Positions 54,772 through 64,000 of a stretch of DNA of 64,000 nt are shown piece by piece. The stretch is taken from assembly GCA_017390475.1 (NCBI GenBank), contig JAFPBO010000026.1, forward strand, positions 124,001-188,000, written 5' to 3'. The notes under the pieces are model-generated. The model ran no database searches. It saw only the letters and a program-made list of their open reading frames with translations, and was not told the origin of the DNA. Made by a program: the position numbers and the translations under genes. How positions within the stretch are numbered: the stretch's first letter is position 1; each line of letters opens with the position of its first letter. Origin of the DNA: Loktanella sp. Its GTDB lineage: Bacteria > Pseudomonadota > Alphaproteobacteria > Rhodobacterales > Rhodobacteraceae.

Positions 54772-55409
54772 TCCGCTGCGACGGCTGAAGCGCCGGATTG
54801 AGGTTCAACACGGCTGACCTGTGGCGCGGAAATCCGCGTCTCGGCCGCTTCCGCAAACAACTTGGCCACGTTTTCCGCGTCAGGAATGCAACGCAGCGCA
54901 GGCTGGGTCCGGGTCATGTACCAAGGCCGGATATGCGGCCAGGTCATCAGATAGGACACCCGGCTGTCACCGATCAGTTCGAACGCCAAGGTGCCGGTGC
55001 CTTTGGGTTTCAGGTCCAGCTTGGCGGTGCCGATCCAAGTATAGGGCAGGTTCAGCGTCATCGTCAGCGCCGCACCGATCCGCATCGCGACGCGTTTATT
55101 GGTCAGAGTATAAATCGTGGCGCGGGCCTGCACATAAGCAACAAGATACAGCAATCCGCAAGCGACGAGGCCTGCGACGACGAACGGCACACCATGCGCC
55201 AGCGATGTGGTCATCGGATAGTCAGCGCTGGACGCACCCACCCGCCAGATCGTCAGCAAGACGAAATAACCGGCGACCCAACGCAGCGACAAAGCCTCGC
55301 GCGCCAGGGCACGTGGATCGGGCGATCCTTGCCACAGGATATGTTCATCCGCAGGCAGCCGTTCAGGCAGTCCGGGGATCGGTTCAGCGGCGAAATCATC
55401 ATGGCTCAT
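54768..55409 (-). CDS. puhB: Photosynthetic complex assembly protein PuhB
   Basis: 213-residue protein with a PH-like (bPH) fold and three predicted membrane helices. ADEHILWQGSPDPRALAREAL is the PuhB signature, then YTLTNKRVAMRIGAAL. Helps reaction-centre assembly. ATG 55409 (MSHDDFAAEPIPGLPE) is preferred over the frame extension to 55463, which crosses the hairpin after puhA. Confidence 0.93.
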   Translation of the reverse strand: MSHDDFAAEPIPGLPERLPADEHILWQGSPDPRALAREALSLRWVAGYFVLLTIWRVGASSADYPMTTSLAHGVPFVVAGLVACGLLYLVAYVQARATIYTLTNKRVAMRIGAALTMTLNLPYTWIGTAKLDLKPKGTGTLAFELIGDSRVSYLMTWPHIRPWYMTRTQPALRCIPDAENVAKLFAEAAETRISAPQVSRVEPQSGASAVAAE

Positions 55410-55431
55410 GTCAGGTTCCCTTTGGTTGGTG

Positions 55432-55454
55432 GGCCCCGGTGGCGAGCCGGGGCC
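55432..55454 (-). promoter_or_regulatory. Intercistronic hairpin between puhA and puhB
   Basis: GGCCCCGG-TGGCGAG-CCGGGGCC, a perfect 8-bp GC-only stem 10 nt after the puhA stop, no T-run. Fits a stabiliser of puhA mRNA that gives H subunit in excess over assembly factors. Confidence 0.7.
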
Positions 55455-55463
55455 GGATATCAT

Positions 55464-56237
55464 TCAGACTTGTGGCTCAAGACGCGCGGCAGATGCATAA
55501 AGCGTGCCACCGGCGTAGTAGGCTGTGATCTTTTCTTCTTCGAGCATGGTGATCTGGTCGGCCGCCTTTATGACAGGGACACCTTCCCAGTTATGCGCAA
55601 ACAGCGACCGCACGACGACGCGATTGCCTTTGATCCGCGACATGTTCATCGGGATCAGGCGGGTCTTGCCGGTGCCTTCGGGGTTCAGATCGACAGTCAT
55701 GTAACGCACCAGAGATTCCGGCACATCGATCCACATGTCGATCACGCGACCGATAACTTCGCCATCACCACCGACGACGACCTTGCCGCGCGGGTCCATC
55801 CCGGCAGAGACTTTGAACTCTGGCAACATCGACATCGGCTTGATCTTCACATGGCCATGCGCGTCGAGTTCCGGGATATCCCGGCGCGGTGCCCAGGCAG
55901 CAGGACCAACGCCATCCATCATCGGATCACCGGTGGGGATATAAGGTGACCCTGCGGCGCGCGATGACGCAACCAATGCCAGATCAGTGCGATCAGGATT
56001 TTGCCCACTGGGCATCGCGATCTCACCACGGCCATCGCGCAGGGCATAGATCTTGTCCTTGGGCACCGGAAACGGCCCTTGGTTCGGCGCGACATTGCCG
56101 TTGTCATCCTGCAGCGGATAACCTTCGCGCATGTTTTCGGTTTGCAGGTAATAGATCAGGCCCGCGAAGAAGATCCAGAAAGACCAGATTGCAGCGCTCG
56201 CCAGATCGAAGTTGCCAAAGAATGTAGTTCCAACCAT
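55464..56237 (-). CDS. puhA: Photosynthetic reaction centre H subunit
   Basis: 257 residues. N-terminal membrane helix (FDLASAAIWSFWIFFAGLIYYL), then YLQTENMREGYPLQ, the conserved hinge, and a cytoplasmic PRC-barrel domain (GEVIGRVIDMWIDVPE to SLFAHNWEGVP). Caps the L/M core and shapes proton delivery to QB. Also the marker gene for purple phototrophs of type II. Preceded by lhaA, 18 bp. Confidence 0.98.
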   Translation of the reverse strand: MVGTTFFGNFDLASAAIWSFWIFFAGLIYYLQTENMREGYPLQDDNGNVAPNQGPFPVPKDKIYALRDGRGEIAMPSGQNPDRTDLALVASSRAAGSPYIPTGDPMMDGVGPAAWAPRRDIPELDAHGHVKIKPMSMLPEFKVSAGMDPRGKVVVGGDGEVIGRVIDMWIDVPESLVRYMTVDLNPEGTGKTRLIPMNMSRIKGNRVVVRSLFAHNWEGVPVIKAADQITMLEEEKITAYYAGGTLYASAARLEPQV

Positions 56238-56255
56238 GTTATGGTCCTTTCGGGA

Positions 56256-57686
56256 TCAGGTTGGGAAATCTGCCAATTCCAGCTTGGCAGACCCCCGTTG
56301 TGTGATGGGCCGCAGCCGCACAAGCGGCCCCAGCACAATTAATGTGACGAAAAGAAGGGCGATTTCGGTGTGGTAGACGACCGAATACCCGGTGGCAGGC
56401 GTGGCGAGCGCCTCTCCTAACATACCGTTCCCAGCGGCGTGGTTTACAAGGTCACGCATGGTGCCCCCGATAAAGATGGACAGCCCGGCGCCGGTGGCTT
56501 GTGCAGCCCCCCAGGCACCCAGCGCCAGACCGCGACCAGCGCGACCAATCGCAGGCATGGTCATCGCGGCGGTCAGGGTGGACACCCCGAACAGACCAGA
56601 GCCAAAGCCGATCAGACCAGCGCCGATGTAAAACATCAGATGCGAATCCAGTGGCGCGGCAAAGATCACCCCGCAGAAGGCGACCACACCAATCAGAATA
56701 CCGCGCGCGCACATGCGGTAAGGGTCAATCCCCTTGGCAAGCCAGTTGGCCGCAAAGGCAAAGCCGACCAACGCGCCACAGGCCCACATCGCGGTCAGCA
56801 TCGTTGTAGCCGAAACCGACAAACCGAGGATTTCGCCACCGTATGGTTCCAGCAGCACATCCTGCATGTTGAAAGCCATGGTCCCGATGAAGACCACCGC
56901 CAGCAGCCGCCCTGCATCGCCGCCTTTGGCCAGATCGGTCCAGGCTTCGCGGAATGTGGGGCCGGGGGCCTCGCGTTGCGCTTTGGTCATCGGGGCAACG
57001 CGTTCCTGCTTCCACAAAGCGATCAGGTTCAACAGCAGCGTTATCACCGCCGTGCCCTGCACAACCTGCACCAGCCGCAGCGGGCTGTAATCGCGCAGCA
57101 AGGCCCCAATGATCAGCGCCGCAACCGCCATGCCGACAAGGTTCATGACGTAAAGGAGCGCGACAACCTTTGGCCGAGTCTCATCTGTGGCGCGGTCCGC
57201 CGCCAAGGCCAAACCAGCAGTCTGGGTCATATGCATCCCGATACCGGTCAGCAGAAATGCAAGGCCCGCGCCCACATAACCCGCCCAATCCACGTCCAGC
57301 GCCCGATCGCCGGATAGCACCAGCAGCGCCATCGGCATGATGGCAAGGCCACCAAACTGCCACATCGTCCCGAACCACAGATAGGGAATACGTTTCCACC
57401 CAATCGCAGAACGGTAATTATCCGATTTGAACCCCACCAGCGCGCGGAACGGCGCGACAAGTACGGGAATAGCGATCATCATCGCGACCAGCGTCGATGC
57501 AATGTTCAGTTCAACAATCATCACCCGGTTCAGCGTGCCCAGCAGCATGACAGCCGCCATCCCGACCGAGACCTGAAACAGCGACAGCCGCAACAGCTGG
57601 CTCAACGGCAGGTCATCGCTGACCGCATCGCTGAACGGCAGCAGGTTGACCGACATCCGCTTGAGTGATGACGCCTTGAAAATCAT
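56256..57686 (-). CDS. lhaA: Light-harvesting 1 assembly protein LhaA (PucC family)
   Basis: 476-residue MFS-like protein with 12 helices, PucC/LhaA/BCH2 family. Features: LSLFQVSVGMAAVMLLGTLNRV, GYKSDN-type loop FKSDNYRSAIGWKRIPY, and FGSGLFGVSTLTAAM. Needed for LH1 insertion, probably by carrying bacteriochlorophyll. Start overlaps bchM by 4 nt. Confidence 0.95.
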   Translation of the reverse strand: MIFKASSLKRMSVNLLPFSDAVSDDLPLSQLLRLSLFQVSVGMAAVMLLGTLNRVMIVELNIASTLVAMMIAIPVLVAPFRALVGFKSDNYRSAIGWKRIPYLWFGTMWQFGGLAIMPMALLVLSGDRALDVDWAGYVGAGLAFLLTGIGMHMTQTAGLALAADRATDETRPKVVALLYVMNLVGMAVAALIIGALLRDYSPLRLVQVVQGTAVITLLLNLIALWKQERVAPMTKAQREAPGPTFREAWTDLAKGGDAGRLLAVVFIGTMAFNMQDVLLEPYGGEILGLSVSATTMLTAMWACGALVGFAFAANWLAKGIDPYRMCARGILIGVVAFCGVIFAAPLDSHLMFYIGAGLIGFGSGLFGVSTLTAAMTMPAIGRAGRGLALGAWGAAQATGAGLSIFIGGTMRDLVNHAAGNGMLGEALATPATGYSVVYHTEIALLFVTLIVLGPLVRLRPITQRGSAKLELADFPT

Positions 57687-58374
57687 TTGCGTGCCCTTTC
57701 AAAGACCAACGCGGTGGAGATGTAGAAACCCGATTTGATCCGCTCGATATCGCGGAGCGTGCCTTTGACCTTGGCGGTCCGCAGGGCCTGCGCCACGCCT
57801 GCCGTGGTATGCGGAATCATCACCGGGCTGCGGTCTGCGGCGGGGAACAACTTGCCCAAACGCCACATTACCATCAGCGCCGGGGTGCGTGGGGCCAGCG
57901 TGAATATGAATTTTCCTGCAATCCGGGGCGATGCCCGATCCAGCAGCGCCGCGATGTCTGGCGCATTGTAATAAATCAGCGAATCCATTGCCAAAGCGTG
58001 GTCAAACTGGCCTGTCGTCGCGTCCAGCATATCGCCCGCGACCCAGGTGATATTGCCGGGCAAGCCCTTGGGCATCCGCTTTTCACCGATCTCGACCAAA
58101 GCGGGCGAGATATCGACAGCCACGACATCCGCGCCGCGCTGTGCCAGTTCCACCGCCATCGCGCCGGTGCCGCAACCAGCATCGAGGATCCGCGCACCGC
58201 GCAGGTCATCCGGCAATTGCGCCAGCATCAGCGCGCGCATCCGGTCGCGGCCTGCGCGCACGGTGGCGCGCACACCTGATACGGGCGCATCAGATGTCAG
58301 CCGTTCCCAGACCTTGGTCGCGGTGCGGTCGAAGTAATGTTCGACCCGGTCACGTGTGGCGGCGTAGTCGGTCA

Positions 58375-58375
<1 letters not shown>
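57683..58375 (-). CDS. bchM: Mg-protoporphyrin IX methyltransferase
   Basis: Methylates the C13 propionate of Mg-protoporphyrin IX with SAM, giving the AcsF substrate. 230 residues. Motif I ARILDAGCGTGAMAVELAQRG (about 61-81), then VVAVDISPALVEIG; VEHYFDRTATKVWERL at the N-terminus is BchM-like. ATG 58375 overlaps the bchL stop by 1 nt; no good ribosome site, so coupling is likely. Confidence 0.96.
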
Positions 58376-59283
<908 letters not shown>

Positions 59284-59308
59284 TCAGTTGTATTCATTGG
59301 GAAAGGGG

Positions 59309-62300
59309 TCATTCTGCTGCGATCCCTTCCATGCGATCTTCGAGAGCGTCGGCGGCATTCTGCAAAGCAGCCAAAGTCGCCGCATCCGGTGTCCAGTATT
59401 TGCGGTCTGAGGCTTCCAGCAGCCGGTTCGCCATCCGCATCGACGCCTGCGGGTTCAACGCCGCCAGCCGTTCGCGCATGACATCGTCGAGCACGAAAGT
59501 CTCGGACAGGCGCTGGTAGACCCAGGGTTCAACCTCGCCGGTCGTGGCGGACCAGCCCATCGTGTTGGTTACGTGCGATTCGATCTGGCGGACACCTTCG
59601 TGGCCGTGTTTCAGCAAACCCTCATAGAATTTCGGGTTAAGGCTGCGGCTGCGGGTTTCCAGTGCGACCTGATCCTGCAGGGTGCGCACCTTGGCCGATC
59701 CGCGCGTCTGGTCGCCGATGTAGACGGGGGCGGACACGCCGCCCTTGGCGCGTTTTACGGCGCGGGAAATGCCGCCCAATGTGTCGAAGTAATGGTCCAC
59801 CGTGGTGACGCCCAGTTCGACGGATTCGAGGTTCTGATAGGCGAGGTCTACGTCTTTCAGGGCTTTCTGCAGCAGGCCAGGGTTTTGCGTGGCCTTGCCG
59901 TTGACGCCGTAGGCGAAGGATTTGCGGGCCTCGTAAGCATCGGCCAATTCATCCTCGTCACCAAAGGCAGAGCTGTCGACCAACTGGTTGACGTTGGACC
60001 CGTAAGCACCTTCCGCATTTGAGAAGACACGCAGCGCGGCGGTTTCCAGATCGCAGTTCATTTCGCGCGCATAGGTCAGCGCGTGGGCGCGGATGAAATT
60101 CTGGTCCAGCGGTTCATCTACTTGCGCGCATTTCAACGCCGCCTCGGCCAGCATCCTGGTCTGCAAAGGCAGCAGATCGCGGAAGATGCCGGACAGCGTC
60201 ATCACCACGTCGATGCGCGGGCGGCCCAGTTTGATCAGCGGCACAAGGTCAGCACCCGCCAGACGGCCAAAGCTGTCAAAGCGCGGGATCGTGCCCATCA
60301 GCGCCATCGCCTGCCCGATCGGGCCACCATCGGATTTGATATTGTCGGACCCCCAAAGCACCAGCGCCACGGTGCGCGGAAAGGTCGGGTGGGTTTGCAG
60401 CAGCAGATCGGCCTGTTTGCGCCCTTCGGAGATAGCAAAGGCGGTCGGCATGCGGAACGGATCGAAGGCGTGGATATTGCGGCCCGTCGGCACGATGCTC
60501 GGCGACCGGATCAGATCACCACCCGGCACGGGGGCGATGAAATGCCCCGACAGCGCGCGCATCAGCGCAGGCAATTCGTGATCCTCTTTCAGCAGTTCGG
60601 CGGCACGGTCGGCAGCCTCACCCGCTGGCATCAGGCGGATCATATCGGCGCGGGCGGCGGCAGACATTGGCTGGCCGACGACGTGAAAGCCTTCGGTGAT
60701 CAGCGATCCTTCGGTTTCCAGCAGTTTCAGCCAGAGCGTGTCGATATTGCGTGCGTTCATATCGACCGCATTGGCCTGATCGCGGATCAGCTGTTCAAGA
60801 TCTGCGCGCTGGTTGTCCTCCGCAGGCATCTCTCGCCAGCGCTTCAGACTGTCCTTGAGGTCGATCAGGCCCTTATAGAGACCCGCCGTCGTCAAAGGCG
60901 GCGTCAGATGGGTGATCGTGATCGCGTTGGACCGGCGCTTGGCCAAGGACGCCTCGGACGGGTTGTTGGCGGCATAAAGGTAGACGTTCGGCATCTCGCC
61001 AATCAACCGGTCCGGCCAATCCTGCGCGCCAAGGCCCGCCTGTTTGCCAGGCATAAATTCCAACGCACCATGCATGCCGAAATGCAGCACGACATCGGCG
61101 CTGAACGTGTCGCGTAGGTAGCTGTAGAAGGTGGCGAAGGCATGTGTCGGGGCAAAACCGCGTTCGAACAGCAGGCGCATCGGGTCGCCTTCGTAGCCGA
61201 AGGCAGGCTGGACGCCGACAAACACATTGCCGAAATGATGGCCAAGAATGAACACGCCGCGTCCGTCGGACTGTATCTTGCCGGGGGCGGGGCCCCAGGC
61301 GGCTTCGATCTCGGGCAGATGGCGGGATGTGCGCACAATCGTATCCGCATCGACGTGCGCCGCGACATTAGCTTGCTGCCCGTATTGCTGGGCATTGCCC
61401 TTGAGGATCATGGCGCGCAGGTGGTCGACCGTTTCCGGGACTTCCATCGTGTAGCCTTCGGATTTCATCCGGTGCAGCGTGTTGAACAGGCTTTCAAACA
61501 CGGCCAGATAAGCGGCTGTGCCGACGGCACCGGCATTGGGTGGAAAGCCGAACAGGACGATACCGACCTTTTTATCGGCATTTTCCTTGCGGCGCAGGAT
61601 CGCAAGGCGGCGGGTTTTTTCGGCAAGGCTGTTGATGCGTTCAGGGCAGGGTGCCATCGCCTTGCAATCGGATTGCAGCCGGCACTTATGCGCGCAGCCG
61701 TCACACCCATCAGCGGCATGGCGACCGGCGAAAACGGTCGGGTTGGTCGCACCGTCGATTTCCGGCAGGGCGACAAGCATTGTTGTCTCGATCGGGCCAA
61801 GCCCTTGCGCCGACCCGGCCCATTGACCCAAAGTCTGGAATTCTAGCGGCTGGGCCGAGATATAAGGCACGTCCAGTTTCGACAGCAGCGCCACTGCCGC
61901 GTCACTGTCGTTATACGCAGGCCCACCGATCAGCGAAAATCCGGTGAGGGAAACGAAGGCATCGACATTGCCTTGGAAAAACTGTTCGACTGCGGGACGA
62001 CCATCCAGACCGCCGGCAAAGGCGGCGATCACGCGCAGGCCCTTGGCCTCGAACGCCCGGATCACCGCATCGTAATGCGCGCAATCGGATGACAGAATAT
62101 AGGACCGCAGCATCAGGATGCCGACGGTCGCGACAGGAGCCACAGGGCTGGGCAGTTCAGCCAGATTGGTGCTGATATGATGGCCCGGCAGGTCCGGGTG
62201 ATAGACGCCGCAATCGGGATATTCGATGGGGGCGGCGATCTTGACCGGCTTCCAATCCTGCCCTTTGGCGTAACGCGACACCAGCATGCGGACCATCTGT

Positions 62301-62851
62301 TCGATATTGTCGTCCGATCCACCCAGCCAATATTGCATCGACAGGAACCAATTGCGCAAATCCTGGCTTTTGCCGGGGATCAGGCGCAGGATCTTGGGCA
62401 GGCGGCGCAGCGTCTTCATCTGGCTTTCGCCGGATTTGCTGGCCTTGGCGGTGGGTTTCAGTCGCTTGAGCAGGCCCATCAGCCCGCTGGCGGGCTTGGA
62501 CATATCCAGATCGCCCATTTTCGTCAGTTTGACGATATCGCTGTCGGCGATGATATTGACCATGGCGTCACATCCGGCACGGCGCGCCAGAAGATCCGGC
62601 AGGATCGCGGCGGTGTGGGCCTCCAGAAACAACAGATTGGTGACGATGATATTGGCGGTGGCAATAGATTGTTGCGCGTCGATCAGGGCGGCAGGGTTTT
62701 CACCCCATTCCGCAGCAGCGTGGATCGTGATATCCAGCCCCGGAAAGGCCGCTGACAGTTTCTCACTGACCCGCATCGCAGGCCCCGCCGAATGCGAATC
62801 GAGCGTCAGGATGACGAAGCGATACGCGCTATGATCTGTGCTATCGCGCAT
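59309..62851 (-). CDS. bchH: Magnesium chelatase catalytic subunit H
   Basis: 1180-residue porphyrin-binding subunit (CobN/Mg-chelatase family). Blocks [49 protein letters not shown] and DHYFDTLGG match BchH, and a cysteine-rich insert [15 protein letters not shown] lies at about 380-400. ATG 62851 has AAAGG 6 nt upstream; in-frame upstream starts at 62869 and 62881 lie deeper in bchB. Overlaps bchB by 11 nt. Confidence 0.97.
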   Translation of the reverse strand: MRDSTDHSAYRFVILTLDSHSAGPAMRVSEKLSAAFPGLDITIHAAAEWGENPAALIDAQQSIATANIIVTNLLFLEAHTAAILPDLLARRAGCDAMVNIIADSDIVKLTKMGDLDMSKPASGLMGLLKRLKPTAKASKSGESQMKTLRRLPKILRLIPGKSQDLRNWFLSMQYWLGGSDDNIEQMVRMLVSRYAKGQDWKPVKIAAPIEYPDCGVYHPDLPGHHISTNLAELPSPVAPVATVGILMLRSYILSSDCAHYDAVIRAFEAKGLRVIAAFAGGLDGRPAVEQFFQGNVDAFVSLTGFSLIGGPAYNDSDAAVALLSKLDVPYISAQPLEFQTLGQWAGSAQGLGPIETTMLVALPEIDGATNPTVFAGRHAADGCDGCAHKCRLQSDCKAMAPCPERINSLAEKTRRLAILRRKENADKKVGIVLFGFPPNAGAVGTAAYLAVFESLFNTLHRMKSEGYTMEVPETVDHLRAMILKGNAQQYGQQANVAAHVDADTIVRTSRHLPEIEAAWGPAPGKIQSDGRGVFILGHHFGNVFVGVQPAFGYEGDPMRLLFERGFAPTHAFATFYSYLRDTFSADVVLHFGMHGALEFMPGKQAGLGAQDWPDRLIGEMPNVYLYAANNPSEASLAKRRSNAITITHLTPPLTTAGLYKGLIDLKDSLKRWREMPAEDNQRADLEQLIRDQANAVDMNARNIDTLWLKLLETEGSLITEGFHVVGQPMSAAARADMIRLMPAGEAADRAAELLKEDHELPALMRALSGHFIAPVPGGDLIRSPSIVPTGRNIHAFDPFRMPTAFAISEGRKQADLLLQTHPTFPRTVALVLWGSDNIKSDGGPIGQAMALMGTIPRFDSFGRLAGADLVPLIKLGRPRIDVVMTLSGIFRDLLPLQTRMLAEAALKCAQVDEPLDQNFIRAHALTYAREMNCDLETAALRVFSNAEGAYGSNVNQLVDSSAFGDEDELADAYEARKSFAYGVNGKATQNPGLLQKALKDVDLAYQNLESVELGVTTVDHYFDTLGGISRAVKRAKGGVSAPVYIGDQTRGSAKVRTLQDQVALETRSRSLNPKFYEGLLKHGHEGVRQIESHVTNTMGWSATTGEVEPWVYQRLSETFVLDDVMRERLAALNPQASMRMANRLLEASDRKYWTPDAATLAALQNAADALEDRMEGIAAE

Positions 62852-64000
62852 AATGTGCCTTTGCTTCATAAAGCGTATCAAGGCTGATCTGGTTCAGACC
62901 CTTTTCGGCTGCATAGGTTTCGGTGTTGCGCCGGGCTTTGCCGCGCACAAAGAAAGGGATTTTCTTCAATTCTTTTTCGGCATCGGACAGCCAGATGATA
63001 TTGTCGTCCGTGGGCGCTGCGGGTTCTTCGATCACCGCTTCAACCTTGGCCTTGGCTTTGCCGCCATGGTGGCTGGCGCCCGCATCGTCGTGGAATTCGA
63101 AATCGTCGCGGAACATGGTCAGCAGATGTTCTTCCAGACCCATCACCAGCGGATGGATCAGCGTGTCAAAGATGACATTGGCACCTTCAAACCCGACTTG
63201 CGGGGAATAGCGGGCGGGGAAATCCTGCACATGGACGGGGGCGGAAATCACCGCGCAGGGAATGCCCAGACGCTTGCCGATATGGCGTTCCATCTGCGTG
63301 CCGAGGATCATTTCGGGGCTGAGCGCTGCAATCGCGGCCTCAACCTCCAAGTAATCATCGGTAATCAGGGCTTCCAAACCGTAGGATTTGGCGAGCGCAC
63401 GGACAGGCCGGGCCATTTCGCGGTTGTAGCAACCGATGCCGACCACCTCGAACCCCATTTCATCGCGCGCGATCCGGGCGTGGGCGGCGACATGGGTGCC
63501 GTCGCCAAAGATGAACACGCGTTTGCCGGTCAGATAGGTGCTGTCGACGGAACGGGACCACCACGGCATCCGCAGGCGGGATTCGTCGATCTTCATCTTT
63601 TGGCCGGTGATCGTGCCGATTTCCGCAATGAAATCACGGGTGGCACCGACGCCGATGGGGACGATCTTGGTAAATGGCTGGTTATGGTTCTTTTCCAGCC
63701 AACGCGCGGCAGCCTCACCCGTTTCGGGCGAAAGCAGCACGTTGAAATGCGCGGCAGGCAGCCGGGCGATATCGGACGGGGTGGCACCCAAGGGGGCCAC
63801 GACATTCACATCGACCCCAAGGTCGGACAGCAAACCGGTGATTTCTTCGACATCGTCGCGGGCACGGAAACCGAGCGCTGTCGGGCCGAGGATGTTGCAG
63901 GTCAGCCGCGCGGTGCGCTCCTGCGGCTTGGAAAGGGCTTTGACGATCTGATAGAACGTCTCATCCGCGCCGAAGTTTTCCTTGCGGCTGTAGCTGGGCA
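62841..64000 (-). CDS. bchB: Light-independent protochlorophyllide reductase subunit B, 5' end beyond window
   Basis: 386 residues visible, open to the right edge, N-terminus missing (about 120-140 residues by comparison with a usual length near 520). NifK-like: [68 protein letters not shown] and [19 protein letters not shown]. The C-terminal domain [19 protein letters not shown] is typical. Partners BchN (not in window) and BchL. Confidence 0.96.
   Translation of the reverse strand, partial: PSYSRKENFGADETFYQIVKALSKPQERTARLTCNILGPTALGFRARDDVEEITGLLSDLGVDVNVVAPLGATPSDIARLPAAHFNVLLSPETGEAAARWLEKNHNQPFTKIVPIGVGATRDFIAEIGTITGQKMKIDESRLRMPWWSRSVDSTYLTGKRVFIFGDGTHVAAHARIARDEMGFEVVGIGCYNREMARPVRALAKSYGLEALITDDYLEVEAAIAALSPEMILGTQMERHIGKRLGIPCAVISAPVHVQDFPARYSPQVGFEGANVIFDTLIHPLVMGLEEHLLTMFRDDFEFHDDAGASHHGGKAKAKVEAVIEEPAAPTDDNIIWLSDAEKELKKIPFFVRGKARRNTETYAAEKGLNQISLDTLYEAKAHYAR

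Overview
The window is chromosomal-type DNA of an alphaproteobacterium of the family Rhodobacteraceae, Roseobacter group, most likely an aerobic anoxygenic phototroph of Loktanella/Yoonia type. Three things support this: a photosynthesis gene cluster with puhA, acsF, crtA and bchIDO; a petABC operon encoding Rieske and cytochrome sequences of Rhodobacter type; and GC-rich intergenic repeats typical of the group. The genus is a guess. Genes are dense, with many 1-25 nt start/stop overlaps. I see no rRNA, CRISPR, insertion sequence, integrase or plasmid gene. Two tRNAs are present: Leu(CAG) and Lys(TTT).

Layout. 1-2.5 kb: queG (cut by the left edge), a GST and mtgA, all minus. 2.6-9.9 kb: a glutamate synthase operon, gltD to gltB, with two paralogous exported cysteine-containing proteins of unknown function between the two subunits. 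10-12 kb: uppP, a complex I NDUFA9-like reductase and tRNA-Leu. 12.3-26.1 kb: a catabolic region around an RpiR-type regulator. To its left is an ABC importer with a PHP-domain hydrolase. To its right are an N-formylglutamate-amidohydrolase-like enzyme, a TRAP importer, a glutamine-synthetase-like ligase, an aldehyde dehydrogenase and an iron alcohol dehydrogenase. 26.1-30.3 kb: tRNA-Lys, dapF-mtaB, two GST-fold proteins and an LpxQ-like outer-membrane protein. 30.7-33.5 kb: petABC. 33.6-36.9 kb: thiBPQ under a TPP riboswitch. 37-42.7 kb: aroC, an EamA transporter, HU, and AMP nucleosidase with adenine deaminase.

42.8-64 kb: part of the photosynthesis gene cluster. tspO, crtB and crtI face left. 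crtA, bchI, bchD and bchO face right. Between the two groups lies a spacer with two TGT-N12-ACA (PpsR/CrtJ-type) palindromes. From the right edge a long leftward run reads bchB-bchH-bchL-bchM-lhaA-puhA-puhB-puhC-bciE-acsF-puhE-hemA-cycA. Together these genes supply the first step of tetrapyrrole synthesis, Mg insertion, ring methylation, oxygen-dependent ring closure, protochlorophyllide reduction, reaction-centre H subunit and assembly factors, spheroidenone-type carotenoids and cytochrome c2. PetABC elsewhere in the window closes the electron-transfer cycle.

The items most worth a second look are the two exported paralogues inside the GOGAT operon with a palindromic site upstream, and the RpiR-centred gene set, which could encode a gamma-glutamylated amino-alcohol catabolic route.
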